The notes: a model not told the origin generated them from the letters alone. A stretch of DNA of 64,000 nucleotides from Pseudovibrio axinellae (GCF_900110875.1 NZ_FOFM01000003.1:310001-374000), one strand, 5' to 3'. Positions 45,802-56,169 are shown, counted from the stretch's first letter. Made by a program: numbers and translations.

Positions 45802-46734
45802 CTAGTAAAATGTGGTCTCCCCTGCATCCACAGCGATTGATGTGCCTTTCTGCCCCAAGATGGCTTGCGGAACTTCCGAAAGGGTGCAGATAATGGCTTT
45901 CTTTCCTGTTTTACGGGCGAAGGTTTGTGCGGCTTCCACTTTGGGACCCATCGATCCGGCTGCAAAGCCATAAGCATCGAGTGCATCTGGGGAGGCTGAT
46001 CGGATTGCTCGTTGGCTTGGGGTGCCCCAATCCAAATAAACGGCATCAGCATCTGTTGCCATAACGTAAATGTCAGCTTCGATCTCTTTAGCAAGCAGTC
46101 CAGAGCACCTGTCTTTGTCGATAACGCACTCGACACCGACGAGTTTTTTCTCTTCGTTATACATGGTTGGAATACCGCCACCACCAGCTGCAATTACAAG
46201 TACATCATGGTCAAGCAGCCACTTGATCGGCCTTATCTCGAAGATCTGTTTTGGCATTGGGCTTGGGACAACGCGCCTCCACTTATCTCCATCCTCTCGG
46301 ATGGACCAGCCTTTTTCCTTGGCAAGTTTGTGGGCTTCTTCCTTGGTGTACAGTGGGCCAATTGGTTTGGTAGGATCTTTAAAAGCCGGATCCGTGGGGT
46401 CCACTTCGACCTGTGTGAGTATTGTGGCGAATGGCTTTTCAAATGGCAGAAGGTTTCCTAGCTCCTGCTCAATCATGTAACCAATCATGCCGACGGTTTC
46501 AGCTCCCAACACATCAAGGGGGTAGGTTTCTACCTGCTCGTAGGCTGCACCTTGTAAGGCCAATAGTCCAACCTGTGGGCCATTTCCATGCGTGATGACA
46601 ACATGATGTCCATTACCGCAAAGCGGAGCGAGCGCTTCAGCAGCAATACGAGCGTTGTTCCTTTGGTTTTCGGCGGTCATTGCCTCTCCGCGTCGCAGAA
46701 GAGCATTGCCGCCAAGAGCGACGACAACACGCAT
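45802..46734 (-). CDS. arcC: Carbamate kinase ArcC
   Basis: A 310-residue amino acid kinase-fold enzyme converting carbamoyl phosphate and ADP to ATP, CO2 and ammonia. Motifs are [68 protein letters not shown] and [13 protein letters not shown], all conserved in carbamate kinases. Its start overlaps the arcB stop by one nucleotide. It supplies the ATP-yielding step of the arginine deiminase pathway. Confidence 0.96.
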   Translation of the reverse strand: MRVVVALGGNALLRRGEAMTAENQRNNARIAAEALAPLCGNGHHVVITHGNGPQVGLLALQGAAYEQVETYPLDVLGAETVGMIGYMIEQELGNLLPFEKPFATILTQVEVDPTDPAFKDPTKPIGPLYTKEEAHKLAKEKGWSIREDGDKWRRVVPSPMPKQIFEIRPIKWLLDHDVLVIAAGGGGIPTMYNEEKKLVGVECVIDKDRCSGLLAKEIEADIYVMATDADAVYLDWGTPSQRAIRSASPDALDAYGFAAGSMGPKVEAAQTFARKTGKKAIICTLSEVPQAILGQKGTSIAVDAGETTFY

Positions 46735-47738
46735 TACCGGCCTCCAATCGTGGCAACCATGATGGCTTTGATGGTGTGAAGTCGGTTCTCCGCTTGTTCA
46801 AATGCCAGATTACGGTCTGACTCAAAGACGTCGTCTGTGACTTCCATCTCTGAAATGCCAAACTTCTGGAAAATATCCTCGCCGACCTTCGTCTCGCGGT
46901 TATGGAATGCTGGCAAGCAATGCATGAAGAACGTATTCGAATTTCCAGTGCCTTCCATCAGCTCTGTGTTGACCTGATAATCGCGAAGCAGCTTAATCCG
47001 AGTTTCCCAAACATCTGCAGGTTCACCCATGGAAACCCATACATCGGTGTGAATGAAATCGACACCTTCGGTTCCCTTTTTAGGGTCGTCGGTGATTGTT
47101 ATACGCGCTCCGTAGCGCTTCGCATTTGCTTCAGCGATTTTGAGTACATCTGGCTCAGGTTGAAGTTCTTTGGGAGCAACTATGCGTACGTCACATCCGC
47201 ACAGTGCACCAAGCATCAAGAGTGAGTTGCCCATGTTGTTGCGCGCGTCGCCCATATAAGCGAATGAAATCTCATGCAGAGGTTTTGAACTATGCTCGGT
47301 CATTGTAAGCATGTCGGCCAGCATCTGCGTTGGATGCCAGTCGTCTGTGAGACCGTTGTAGACCGGAACACCTGCAAATTCAGAAAGCGTTTCAACGGCC
47401 TTTTGCCCTGAGCCACGAAACTCGATTGCATCAAACATACGGCCAAGGACACGTGCAGTGTCTTTCATGGATTCCTTATGGCCGATTTGTGAGCCGGATG
47501 GATCCAAATATGTGACATGGGCACCTTGATCGTGAGCTGCAACCTCAAATGCACAGCGTGTGCGGGTTGAGGTCTTTTCAAAGATCAGACAAATGTTTTT
47601 TCCAACAAGTGTCTGCCGTTCTGATCCAGAGTATTTAGCTCGTTTGAGGTCACGGGCGAGGTCTAGCATGAAAAGGACTTCACGTTGGCTGAAGTCTTTT
47701 AGCTTGAGGTAACTGCGACCTTTAAGGTTGAAAGCCAT
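46734..47738 (-). CDS. arcB: Catabolic ornithine carbamoyltransferase ArcB
   Basis: A 334-residue enzyme splitting citrulline with phosphate to ornithine and carbamoyl phosphate. Conserved elements are [15 protein letters not shown] (carbamoyl-phosphate loop), [45 protein letters not shown] and MHCLPAFHN. Presence between arcA and arcC, and the length, indicate the catabolic rather than biosynthetic enzyme. ArcB and ArcC overlap by one base; arcA lies 55 nt upstream. Confidence 0.96.
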   Translation of the reverse strand: MAFNLKGRSYLKLKDFSQREVLFMLDLARDLKRAKYSGSERQTLVGKNICLIFEKTSTRTRCAFEVAAHDQGAHVTYLDPSGSQIGHKESMKDTARVLGRMFDAIEFRGSGQKAVETLSEFAGVPVYNGLTDDWHPTQMLADMLTMTEHSSKPLHEISFAYMGDARNNMGNSLLMLGALCGCDVRIVAPKELQPEPDVLKIAEANAKRYGARITITDDPKKGTEGVDFIHTDVWVSMGEPADVWETRIKLLRDYQVNTELMEGTGNSNTFFMHCLPAFHNRETKVGEDIFQKFGISEMEVTDDVFESDRNLAFEQAENRLHTIKAIMVATIGGR

Positions 47739-47793
47739 TGTTCTTACTCTCCATCTCTTGGATGTTCTTGTTGTTCAACGGAGGTTGAGAAGA

Positions 47794-49020
47794 CTAGAAT
47801 TGAACCGATTCTCGAATTGTGGGGCATGTCATGCAATGGCCGCCGCCGCGCCCACGACCGAGCTCTGAGCCGTCAATGGCAATGACTTCAACGCCCGCAC
47901 GTTGTAGCTTCGAGTTTGTGTAGGTGTTTCGACGATATGCGACGACGACTCCAGGTTCGATGCAGACAACGTTGTTGCCATCGTCCCATTGTTCGCGCTC
48001 TTGATCGTATGCGTTGCCGCCTGTGGTCACGACGTTCAACTTTTTAATGCCAAGTGAGTCAGCAACCACATCGAACAAATGACCATCTTCCTGCCGGTAG
48101 TCTACTGACTCGGGCGTGTCACCTGGACGAATGGAGAAACAAATGATTTCGTCACAGACACCAGTGAAAGCGGTTGCTTTATCACGGTCAAGAAGCGTGA
48201 AGACGGTATCCAGATGCATTGCAGCGCGGCTCTTTGGCATCTGACAGGCAATCACACGGGTGGCTGCATCGTTGCGGAATAAAGCACGTGCCACCTGACC
48301 CACAGCTTGCGGCGTTGTCCGCTCTCCCATGCCGATCAAAACCACGCCATTGCCAATTGGCATTACATCCCCGCCCTCTACGGTGGATTCGTGGAAGTTC
48401 TTAGCGGGGTCGCCCCACCAGAAATTCACTTTACCTTTGAAGTGGGGGTGATGCCTATAGATCGCTGTGGCCAGCAACGTTTCGTTTTGCCGAGCCTGCC
48501 AAAACATGGGATTAAGTGTCACCCCGTTGTAAATCCAGCACGTCGTATCTCGCGTAAAGAGCGTGTTTGGTAACGGTGGGATGACGAAATCATTCGGCTC
48601 AAGATAGCTGCCAAATACGCCTGTCGGCTGGAAGCCAAGCTCACACCTTGCGATGCCACCGATGAGATGGTCTGCAAGAAATTTCTCTGGCTGTTCAAAG
48701 AGCCATGCGCGCAGATCCTCTGCCATACCATAGCCGACACGATGGTGCGTGACACGGTGTTCTAACACCCACTTCCGAGCTTCGGGGTCCTCAAGCGTTT
48801 CGGTTAGGAGATTGTGCATCTCCAGCACGTTCACACCACGCTCCTCCATTCTAAGGCAGAAGTCGTAATGGTGCTTTTGCGCCTCCCGCACCCAGATGAC
48901 ATCGTCAAACAAGAATTCCTGACAGTTGCCGGGAGTAAGGCGCATATGCGCCAATCCGGGACGGCAAACCAATACTTCTTTTAGTTTGCCAACTTCTGAA
49001 TGGACACCAAATTCAGTCAT
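47794..49020 (-). CDS. arcA: Arginine deiminase ArcA
   Basis: A 408-residue guanidino-group hydrolase converting arginine to citrulline and ammonia. Catalytic features are [12 protein letters not shown] (Asp), [25 protein letters not shown] (Glu and Asp), [12 protein letters not shown] (His) and the nucleophile Cys396 in [11 protein letters not shown]. The length matches the family. GGAG precedes the ATG at 49020. It is the second gene of the operon, 131 nt after the YfcC-type carrier. Confidence 0.97.
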   Translation of the reverse strand: MTEFGVHSEVGKLKEVLVCRPGLAHMRLTPGNCQEFLFDDVIWVREAQKHHYDFCLRMEERGVNVLEMHNLLTETLEDPEARKWVLEHRVTHHRVGYGMAEDLRAWLFEQPEKFLADHLIGGIARCELGFQPTGVFGSYLEPNDFVIPPLPNTLFTRDTTCWIYNGVTLNPMFWQARQNETLLATAIYRHHPHFKGKVNFWWGDPAKNFHESTVEGGDVMPIGNGVVLIGMGERTTPQAVGQVARALFRNDAATRVIACQMPKSRAAMHLDTVFTLLDRDKATAFTGVCDEIICFSIRPGDTPESVDYRQEDGHLFDVVADSLGIKKLNVVTTGGNAYDQEREQWDDGNNVVCIEPGVVVAYRRNTYTNSKLQRAGVEVIAIDGSELGRGRGGGHCMTCPTIRESVQF

Positions 49021-49151
49021 GTTGCAGGCTCCGTTCCAAAATTCTTATGTTTGCGAGGTTGATCCCTCTTTGTGTCAGTTCAAAGGTTTGTTCTGTGCCT
49101 CTCTGGCGTGCCCGTTTGCGGTGGCGACCCCGCAATCTTGGGAGGTCGTCC

Positions 49152-50552
49152 TTAAACGCTAAGGGAAAGGGCGAGAGAGATTAGGACGAACAGGATAACG
49201 ACGAGCGGGATCGCGAAGCGAAGCCATTTATCGTAAGGTACGCGGCCAATCGCCAACCCTCCCATCACAACAGCGAACGTGGGGTTGAACAGGTTCAACA
49301 GTCCACTAGCAGACTGGAAGGCTGTGACAACAAGCTCGGCGCCAACATTTGAGAACCCTGCCAATGGTGCCATGATCGGCATGGATAAAACAGCAAGGCC
49401 AGACGAAGATGGAACGAAGAATGAAAGCACAAGTTCAAGCCAGAACATGACATTAATAAAGGCGACTTTGCTCAGACCGCTCACGGCCTGTTCGGACCAG
49501 TAAAGAACAGTGTCTGTTATGGACCCGGCGTCCATCACAACCACGATACCGCGTGCAACGCCAATGATCAGTGCAACGCCAAGCAAGTCTCTAGCGCCAT
49601 CAAGGAAGTTATCGACGAATTCGTGTTCACCTTGCCGAGCAACAATACCCACCAAAATTGAGGCAGCCAGGAAGAGCGCAGACATTTCACCCATCCACCA
49701 GCCAAGGGCTGCCACGCCATAGATCAGCAGCGCAAAGGTGAACACGAAGATTGCCATAATCCAACCGTGCTTATGGGTGAAGTCTGGAATGTCCTCTTTG
49801 GAAACGCCTTGGAGAAAGTGCTTTTCGTTTTCTTCCTTCATCTCCGCAACGAGGGAGGTTGTGTGGTCTGCTTTGACTTTAGCAGCGTAACGCATCACCC
49901 AAGCTACACAGATCAGCCATCCAACGATCAAAATCAGGAAACGAAGTATGATGCCATCGGTGAAAGGAACGCCAGCAGCGTTGGAAGCGATCACTGTTGC
50001 AAATGGATTAATTGTAGAGCCAAGCGTACCCATACCTGCACCGAGCATGATAACGGCTACACCTGTCATTGAATCATACCCGGCGCGGATCATGACGGGA
50101 ATAATGAGAGCGTAGAACGCAAGGCTCTCCTCCGCCATCCCATATATCGTGCCTCCTGCTGCAAAGAAGGCCATCAATATAGGGATCATGAGGTTCTCTC
50201 GCCCCTTTAACGCCGTCATGACTTTTGCAATTCCGGCATCAATCGCACCAGTGCGTGTAACGACCATAAGAAAGCCACCAATTACAAGCACGAAGGCGGC
50301 AACATCAATCGCGTTGGCTGTATATGAGATTGGGTCATACAACCCTGCAATTGGGGCCATGAATACTTCAACAGGCCCTTGCGGGTTGGCCTCCACCAAA
50401 TGGTAAGTTCCCGGTACTGGGACTTCTTTTTCCAACACTGGATTGACAACCCGGTCATATTTACCTGCGGGCACAAACCAGGTCGCAAGTGCAACCAAAA
50501 TGATAAGACCAAATAGAATTGTAAATGCGGTTGGAAATTTGAACTTCGACAT
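49152..50552 (-). CDS. YfcC-family carrier, probable arginine/ornithine transporter
   Basis: A 466-residue integral membrane protein of the YfcC/DcuC-like C4-dicarboxylate carrier superfamily, about 11-13 helices. It opens KFKFPTAFTILFGLIILVALATWFVPAGKYDR, the YfcC signature, and has GAGMGTLGSTINPFATVIAS and VPSSSGLAVLSMPIMAPLA. It stands directly before arcA where other bacteria carry ArcD, so arginine:ornithine exchange is the best inference; the family itself does not prove the substrate. A possible FNR-type site lies about 125 nt upstream. Confidence 0.82.
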   Translation of the reverse strand: MSKFKFPTAFTILFGLIILVALATWFVPAGKYDRVVNPVLEKEVPVPGTYHLVEANPQGPVEVFMAPIAGLYDPISYTANAIDVAAFVLVIGGFLMVVTRTGAIDAGIAKVMTALKGRENLMIPILMAFFAAGGTIYGMAEESLAFYALIIPVMIRAGYDSMTGVAVIMLGAGMGTLGSTINPFATVIASNAAGVPFTDGIILRFLILIVGWLICVAWVMRYAAKVKADHTTSLVAEMKEENEKHFLQGVSKEDIPDFTHKHGWIMAIFVFTFALLIYGVAALGWWMGEMSALFLAASILVGIVARQGEHEFVDNFLDGARDLLGVALIIGVARGIVVVMDAGSITDTVLYWSEQAVSGLSKVAFINVMFWLELVLSFFVPSSSGLAVLSMPIMAPLAGFSNVGAELVVTAFQSASGLLNLFNPTFAVVMGGLAIGRVPYDKWLRFAIPLVVILFVLISLALSLSV

Positions 50553-50676
50553 TTGATTTTCCGCTTAGTTATTTGTCGAATATAGTCATGGGTTCACTAC
50601 CTAATATCTAACGCTATACAACCGTCAATAGGTATTCATTTTCTTGATTAAGCGGCGTTACAAACAAAAAGTGGAT

Positions 50677-50690
50677 TTGATCTATATAAA
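50677..50690. promoter_or_regulatory. Possible FNR/FnrL-type site upstream of arc operon
   Basis: TTGAT-CTAT-ATAAA matches the FNR consensus TTGAT-N4-ATCAA at nine of ten positions. It lies about 125 nt before the first arc-operon gene. Another TTGAT half-site is at 50644. Position relative to the promoter is unverified. Confidence 0.4.
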
Positions 50691-50856
50691 TTTTAAGTAA
50701 TTATATGCGTTTGTTTTGGGGTGTATATATTGTTGGGAGTAGATGTCGGGAGATGTCTAATAACAAGTCGCTGCAAACTAAAACGCTTGCAGCATTATTT
50801 ACTTGTTTGGAGAAAAGGTAGGGAATTTAAAATCAGCTAACTGAAGTGAAATTATG

Positions 50857-52041
50857 TCACAAGAAACTCAATAGCATGCACACTAGTTTTTCGGGATCGT
50901 AATAAGGATTGGATTGTGCGCTTGTCAGATCAGCACCAATAAGGGAAATGCCTTGTGCTTCCAAGGCGGCCCAGTCAAATTCCGCAGCGTATTTTTCGTC
51001 GGTAATTACAAAATTCAGCAGTTTATCAGTTGGCGTGTCTTGACCTGCATCCGCCCGCAGGTGCTTCAAGAGAGCATCAATCGTTTCGTTGGGACTCATC
51101 CCAAATTGCTCAGGGTCTCGCCCAAGATTGGGAATATAGACTTTAGGGTTCGCGCTGCGAGCGATTGCCTTGCCTACCCCTTTAGGGAGCAGGTTGGCGA
51201 CCAAACTACTGTGAAAGCTACCAGGTGGATAACAAATCATATCAGAAGTTTCGATAAGGTGCTGTTTCTTTGGGGAAACTTCTATCTCAACAGGGTCACC
51301 ACCTGCTAGGGAACGGGTCAGGTAAGTTCGATTAATTCGGCTTGCGATCGGCGCGCTCTCTTTACCGGACATGCCGTGCTGACCTACGATGACTTCGCCG
51401 GAGTCAAGTTCTACAGCAAGGTGAAGACGTGCATCCACCGTTGCCAGAACGGTCCCCAGTGTGTTCACCAACTTAGAAAATAGGAAGATGATCGGATCAA
51501 GTTTTTGGTTGTTATTTAGATACCCGCCCGCAAGGATCAGGTTGCCAATACTTGCACCACGCAGGTCAAAATTAGACGGCATCGCATCGTGGAAGAAGCC
51601 GAGCTGGTTGCAAATTAATCGGCGCATTGGGTTCGGAACCCGCGAGATAAGATGATCGTGTCCCTCAAGAAGGTCAACCAATTCGCCAAGAAGGACGTCT
51701 TGGGAGGCTTCCTTTGGAAATCGATGGGTGAAAAGGCGGTAAATCTCAGACTGACCTAAAACACTTTCATCTGCGAGCGCAATCAGCCTGGAGCGTAAAT
51801 CTCCAATTGCCGGCATTCCGAATGCATGACGCAAAACTGCAGAGCTGCCTCCGCTATCAAATGGCGTCATGAAATGAATGGAGTTGTGTGTATATTGCTT
51901 TAGCGCGCGCGCAGTTGGATTGAGAGCGCTGCCACCACTGAAAAATAAAAGGGTAGGCCCTAGTTCTGGAAGGCGTTTATAGCGACTGATGCGAACCGGA
52001 TCTGGGAGGTTAAGACCGCGAGTAACACTGAACTTCTGCAT
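50857..52041 (-). CDS. CofD/YvcK-like protein
   Basis: A 394-residue protein of the CofD/YvcK (UPF0052) superfamily. It has FFSGGSALNPTARALKQY in the nucleotide-binding position, FDSGGSSAVLRHAFGMPAIGDLRSRL (the family's DxGGSSxxLR...GDxR motif), FDLRGASIGNLILAGGY, and a central PPGSFHSSLVANLLPKGVGKAI. These match CofD-like proteins of the type associated with the poorly understood GAK system in some bacteria. No partner of that system (ATP-grasp protein or kinase) is visible nearby, and no F420 genes are present. CofD transfers phospholactate to FO, but YvcK-type members bind UDP-sugars, so the activity here is unassigned. It shares the arc operon's orientation but lies upstream of it across 304 nt. 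Confidence 0.75.
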   Translation of the reverse strand: MQKFSVTRGLNLPDPVRISRYKRLPELGPTLLFFSGGSALNPTARALKQYTHNSIHFMTPFDSGGSSAVLRHAFGMPAIGDLRSRLIALADESVLGQSEIYRLFTHRFPKEASQDVLLGELVDLLEGHDHLISRVPNPMRRLICNQLGFFHDAMPSNFDLRGASIGNLILAGGYLNNNQKLDPIIFLFSKLVNTLGTVLATVDARLHLAVELDSGEVIVGQHGMSGKESAPIASRINRTYLTRSLAGGDPVEIEVSPKKQHLIETSDMICYPPGSFHSSLVANLLPKGVGKAIARSANPKVYIPNLGRDPEQFGMSPNETIDALLKHLRADAGQDTPTDKLLNFVITDEKYAAEFDWAALEAQGISLIGADLTSAQSNPYYDPEKLVCMLLSFL

Positions 52042-52414
52042 TAAAAACTTGCCTGCCTTTGAGTTTTCCAGAACTTCTTATCATCAGAGAGCTATTAAAT
52101 CTGTTTATCGTCAAATTGTCCAACTTAATGATCTAAATGCGAAGCATCCCCAGAGAACTTTATGGAAAAAGAGGGAGGTTGGAATGCCTCTAAGAAGCAT
52201 TTAAGTATATCTTGAATTAGATATATCAGTAGTTATGTAAAATCTCTGTCAAATCAAAAATGAATATTCGTGGCTCATGAACCAGAGAGCTATAAATTAG
52301 AGGAAATACTTGTAGATATTGTGGGTTTGAAGGCTGTTTCTGGTATTGGTATTTGACACAAGCAAATTCAGAGGATGTAAAGCTCTGGAAATAATTAAAA
52401 ATAGAGAGAATAGC
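52042..52414. other. Intergenic region, CofD-like/acyl-CoA synthetase
   Basis: About 370 nt, AT-rich, holding divergent promoters. A weakly coding plus-strand extension of the acyl-CoA synthetase frame from 52346 is not supported. Nothing else was recognised. Confidence 0.4.
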
Positions 52415-54241
52415 ATGAGTTCGCAGGCGCAGCCCGTTACTCACACCAAAGCTGAAAAAGCTTTCAAGTCGATCCCAAAAGCATTCACAGAAACTGCAGA
52501 GCGGCTGGCAGAAAAGCCCGCGTATTTTGTACGTGGCGAGGCGACCTGGGAAGTTACGAGTTGGAGCGAATATGGTCAACAGGTGCGCAATGCGGCGAAG
52601 GCATTGCTAGCACTTGATGTGAAGCCAGGCGATGTTGTTTGTATCCTGAGTTACAACCGGCCGGAGTGGACCATTCTGGATGTTGCAGCCATGATGATCG
52701 GTGCTATTCCAACGGGCATATATTGGACATCTGCGGCCCCAGAAATAAATTATATTCTGCGCCATTCACAAGGTCGCATTTTGCTGGCTGAGAACAAGTG
52801 TCAGCTTAAAGGTATCACTGAACCAGCGGAAAATATGCGCCATCTGCGCAAGATAATTCGTTTGGATGGGCGCGTTGAGAATCCGGACCAGTATACATGG
52901 GCAAGCTTCATGTCATTGGGTGAAAACAGCCCAGGACTGGAAGCGGAGCTCGACCAGCGCCTCAACGAAATCAAAGCGTCAGATATCGCACTCCAGATCT
53001 ACACATCTGGTACAACAGGTTTGCCAAAAGCGGTCCAAATCAGTCACGGAGCAATTCGTGCAGAGTCGGATGCGCTGAACCATGCCGTAGGGCCAACGCC
53101 TGCAGACCGTTATATTTCATATTTGCCTATGGCGCATATTGCAGAACAGTGCGCAACCATCATCCAAGCCTGTGATACAGGCTACCCGGTCTACTATGCG
53201 AAGTCTGTGACCAGTCTGGGCGAGCATCTGCCAGAAGTCAGACCAACCGTAACTTTTGGCGTCCCAAGGATTTTTGAAAAAATCCACGAAAAGATTGAAA
53301 AGCAGCTCAATCAGGAAAAAGGCTTTAAAGGCAAACTCATCCAATGGGCGCTCAAAACGAGTAGCCAATGGCACAGCGCGACCCTTTCTGGCAAATCAGC
53401 TGGTTTGGTGTTGACTACAAAGAAGAAAATCGCAAATCGGCTCGTGCTTGATAAAATTAAATCCAAGATTGGTCTTGATCAAATGCGCATGCTCGTGAGT
53501 GGCGGTGCTCCGGTATCTAGGCGAATTTTAGATGCGTTCACAGGTCTCGATCTTGTTATTCGCGAAGTCTATGGACAATCCGAGAACTGTGGAGGTGCCA
53601 CAATTAACACGGTTGAGGCGACGCGTTTGGGGTCTGTGGGGAAGCCGATGGAGGGGGTGACGATCAAGGTTGCTGCTGACGGTGAGATCCTCTGCAAGGC
53701 GGACACCAATTTCTCTGGTTATGCGCACGACCCAGCTGCAACTGATGAGACCTTGCGCAACGGTTGGCTCTACAGTGGTGATATTGGGTATTTGGATAAA
53801 GACGGGTATGTTTTTATCACAGGCCGAAAGAAAGAGATTATCATCACGTCTGGCGGTAAAAATATCTCTCCAACCTTGCTTGAACACGACCTTATGGAAA
53901 TTCCGTTGGTTGAGTACGCAGTTGTTGCAGGAAACAATCAGACATTTTTGAGCGCACTGCTCACCATCGAAAGCCAGATGGCGCAACGCTTTGCAACAGA
54001 AAATAATATCAACCCTGAAGATGTATTGAAATCTGACCAGCTGAGAAGTGTAGTGCAAGCTGGGATCAACAAAGTGAACGCCCGGCACTCTCGAGTTGAA
54101 CGCATTCGTAAGTTCGAAATTCTTCCTACAGGGTTCTCGATTGATACTGGAGAGTTAACTTCAACCTTAAAGATTAAACGCGCAAAAGTACTTTCCAATC
54201 ATACGGATGCGCTGGACAATATCTATAAACACGACGCCTGA
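52415..54241 (+). CDS. Long-chain fatty-acid CoA synthetase (AMP-forming)
   Basis: A 608-residue ANL-family protein of the FadD15/bubblegum-like type. QIYTSGTTGLPKAVQISHGA is the P-loop, EVYGQSENCGGATIN follows, then GWLYSGDIGYLDKDGYVFITGRKKEIIITSGGKNISP, and a C-terminal region with TGELTSTLKIKR providing the catalytic Lys. It activates long-chain fatty acids for lipid synthesis or oxidation. ATG 52415 (MSSQAQPVTHTKAEKAF) is preceded by GAGAGA; a start 23 codons upstream lacks support. It appears monocistronic; a GC-rich inverted repeat lies just after the stop (54257-54291). Confidence 0.88.
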   Translation: MSSQAQPVTHTKAEKAFKSIPKAFTETAERLAEKPAYFVRGEATWEVTSWSEYGQQVRNAAKALLALDVKPGDVVCILSYNRPEWTILDVAAMMIGAIPTGIYWTSAAPEINYILRHSQGRILLAENKCQLKGITEPAENMRHLRKIIRLDGRVENPDQYTWASFMSLGENSPGLEAELDQRLNEIKASDIALQIYTSGTTGLPKAVQISHGAIRAESDALNHAVGPTPADRYISYLPMAHIAEQCATIIQACDTGYPVYYAKSVTSLGEHLPEVRPTVTFGVPRIFEKIHEKIEKQLNQEKGFKGKLIQWALKTSSQWHSATLSGKSAGLVLTTKKKIANRLVLDKIKSKIGLDQMRMLVSGGAPVSRRILDAFTGLDLVIREVYGQSENCGGATINTVEATRLGSVGKPMEGVTIKVAADGEILCKADTNFSGYAHDPAATDETLRNGWLYSGDIGYLDKDGYVFITGRKKEIIITSGGKNISPTLLEHDLMEIPLVEYAVVAGNNQTFLSALLTIESQMAQRFATENNINPEDVLKSDQLRSVVQAGINKVNARHSRVERIRKFEILPTGFSIDTGELTSTLKIKRAKVLSNHTDALDNIYKHDA

Positions 54242-54256
54242 TTAAGCTTTGCAAAC

Positions 54257-54291
54257 TTCCCCTTGGTTCAATTGTGGTTTCCAAGGGGGAA
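54257..54291 (+). terminator. Possible terminator hairpin after acyl-CoA synthetase
   Basis: TTCCCCTTGG pairs with CCAAGGGG-GAA through one bulge. There is no T run afterwards, so termination would be weak or Rho-assisted. Confidence 0.3.
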
Positions 54292-54522
54292 CGAGGAAAG
54301 CCTCAGAATATCAATTTTCGCCAAGAAAGCGGCCACCGGCGATTTATAGAGAGAGGTGCTAGCATACCTAAAGTCCGGTGCGATACGGTGGTCACGGATT
54401 GACGTGAGAGCAATGTCATGTTGCGCAGCTTTCAGCAAAATTAACGACCCAATTTGGTCAATGCCTAAGGCTCGGCCCTCCTTATGAATAGATACTGTTG
54501 GAAGCAACGAATAATTTAATTG

Positions 54523-54537
54523 TGTAACAATATTACA
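54523..54537. promoter_or_regulatory. Candidate Zur box upstream of znuC
   Basis: TGTAA-CAATA-TTACA is a perfect dyad in an AT-rich stretch (54520-54547) about 60 nt before znuC. It resembles Zur-type TGTTATA...TATAACA operators only in part. Its location upstream of znuCB with zur downstream makes zinc control plausible. Confidence 0.45.
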
Positions 54538-54596
54538 TAACATATAACGGCCATCCACCTTCGTGGTGCTGACCACGGCGAGCTGAGGTGCCTATC

Positions 54597-55361
54597 GTGC
54601 AACTGATTGAAATGGACGGAGTTGGGATCAAACGGCATGGTCGCTGGCTGATTCAAAACATCACATTAAGTGTAAAGTCAGGTGAAATAGTAACGCTCAT
54701 CGGACCCAACGGTGCTGGAAAAAGCACAACTGCGAAAACTGCATTGGGTGTCCTCAAGGCAGACGCAGGAAAGATCAAACGCAAGGCCAATCTAAAGGTT
54801 GGCTATGTTCCTCAAAAACTTGCAATTGACTGGACTATGCCGCTGACGGTGCGCCGTTTGATGAGCCTTACAGCAAAGCCAAGCTCTGAAAAAATCGATG
54901 CAGTCCTTGAGAAAACAGGGATCTCTCATCTCATTGATTCCAATGTTCAGCAGCTATCTGGAGGAGAGTACCAGAGGGCCTTGCTGGCACGAGCAATCCT
55001 GCGTGACCCGGATCTTCTCGTGCTCGATGAGCCAGTGCAAGGAGTAGACTATGCAGGTGAGATCGCACTTTATAATCTAATCCTGAAAGTCCGGGACGAA
55101 CTGAATTGCGGAATTTTGCTGATCTCGCATGATTTGCATGTGGTTATGGCACAAACAGATACCGTTGTTTGCCTCAACGGCCATGTATGTTGTAGTGGGG
55201 CGCCAGAACATGTAGCAGCTTCAGACGCTTACAAACAACTGTTTGGGGATTCTGCCTCTAAGTCTCTGGCGATCTACCATCATCATGACCACAATCACTT
55301 AGGTGATGACACGGTCGTTCCGTCCAAATGGGATAAGGGGGATTGCTGTGATCATGGATGA
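54597..55361 (+). CDS. znuC: Zinc ABC transporter ATP-binding protein ZnuC
   Basis: A 254-residue ABC ATPase. Walker A is LIGPNGAGKSTTAKTAL, the signature is LSGGEYQRALLARAI, Walker B is LLVLDEPVQGVD, and the H-loop is LLISHDLHVVMA. The C-terminal tail is His-rich (YHHHDHNHLGDD), a known zinc-related feature of ZnuC. GTG at 54597 is favoured because GAGGTG lies 6 nt before it; GTG at 54588 would add three residues. It overlaps znuB by eight nucleotides and is clearly co-translated. The periplasmic binding protein znuA is not in the window. Confidence 0.95.
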   Translation: MQLIEMDGVGIKRHGRWLIQNITLSVKSGEIVTLIGPNGAGKSTTAKTALGVLKADAGKIKRKANLKVGYVPQKLAIDWTMPLTVRRLMSLTAKPSSEKIDAVLEKTGISHLIDSNVQQLSGGEYQRALLARAILRDPDLLVLDEPVQGVDYAGEIALYNLILKVRDELNCGILLISHDLHVVMAQTDTVVCLNGHVCCSGAPEHVAASDAYKQLFGDSASKSLAIYHHHDHNHLGDDTVVPSKWDKGDCCDHG

Positions 55362-56169
55362 TTTTGTTGTCAGAGCAATGCTGGCTGGCATCGGCCTTGC
55401 CTTGGTAAGCGGTCCGCTTGGTTGCTTTGTCGTATGGCGACGTATGGCGTATTTCGGCGATACAATGTCCCACTCTGCACTTTTGGGCGTTGCACTTGCT
55501 TTTCTATTAAACATCAATCTCATGCTGGGCGTACTGGCGGTTACGATATCTGTCTCGTTGTTTTTGCTGATTCTTCAAAAGCGGGGCTCTCTTTCGACAG
55601 ACGCTTTGTTAGGCCTTCTCTCGCACTCTGCATTAGCACTGGGAATGGTTCTCATTGCCTTCATGAGCACAGTTCGATTTGATCTGCTCTCGTTATTGTT
55701 TGGCGATATTCTTGCCGTCGGCAAGGTGGACATAATCACCATTTACGCCACAGCTGCGGTGATCTTGGGGCTAATGTACTTCCTATGGAGGCCGTTGCTG
55801 GCGTCCACTGTAAACCGGGAGCTGGCAGAGGCTGAAGGCTACAATCCAGACCTGACACAACTTGTCTTTATGGTGATGATGGCGGCAGTCATTGCGATTG
55901 CTATGAAGATTGTGGGCGTTTTGCTAATCACAGCGCTTTTGATCATTCCAGCTGCAACTGCGCGCTGGTTCGCAAAAACACCAGAGCAAATGGCGATTGC
56001 CTCTTCAATTATCGGTGTTGTGAGTGTTGTTCTTGGGCTTGAGGGATCTTTGCAATTTGACAGTGCTTCTGGACCTTCCATCGTCGTTGCCAGCTTGTGC
56101 CTGTTTGTTCTTTCATTGTTTGCGTCCTCTCTGGTAAACCGGGTACTGCACGTGGACCGAAAGCGCTAA
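55354..56169 (+). CDS. znuB: Zinc ABC transporter permease ZnuB
   Basis: A 271-residue membrane protein with about eight helices and the ABC-3 permease pattern (GPLGCFVVWRRMAYFGDTMSHSALLGVALAF, with DTMSHSALLG typical). It transports zinc delivered by ZnuA across the inner membrane. The ATG at 55354 (MDDFVVRAMLAG) overlaps znuC. A frame extending to 55303 overlaps znuC further and is not needed. Zur lies 90 nt downstream. Confidence 0.93.
   Translation: MDDFVVRAMLAGIGLALVSGPLGCFVVWRRMAYFGDTMSHSALLGVALAFLLNINLMLGVLAVTISVSLFLLILQKRGSLSTDALLGLLSHSALALGMVLIAFMSTVRFDLLSLLFGDILAVGKVDIITIYATAAVILGLMYFLWRPLLASTVNRELAEAEGYNPDLTQLVFMVMMAAVIAIAMKIVGVLLITALLIIPAATARWFAKTPEQMAIASSIIGVVSVVLGLEGSLQFDSASGPSIVVASLCLFVLSLFASSLVNRVLHVDRKR

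Noticed and set aside
54268-54576. A 102-codon minus-strand frame between the acyl-CoA synthetase and znuC
   Set aside because: No recognisable product or ribosome site, and it would cover the candidate Zur operator.
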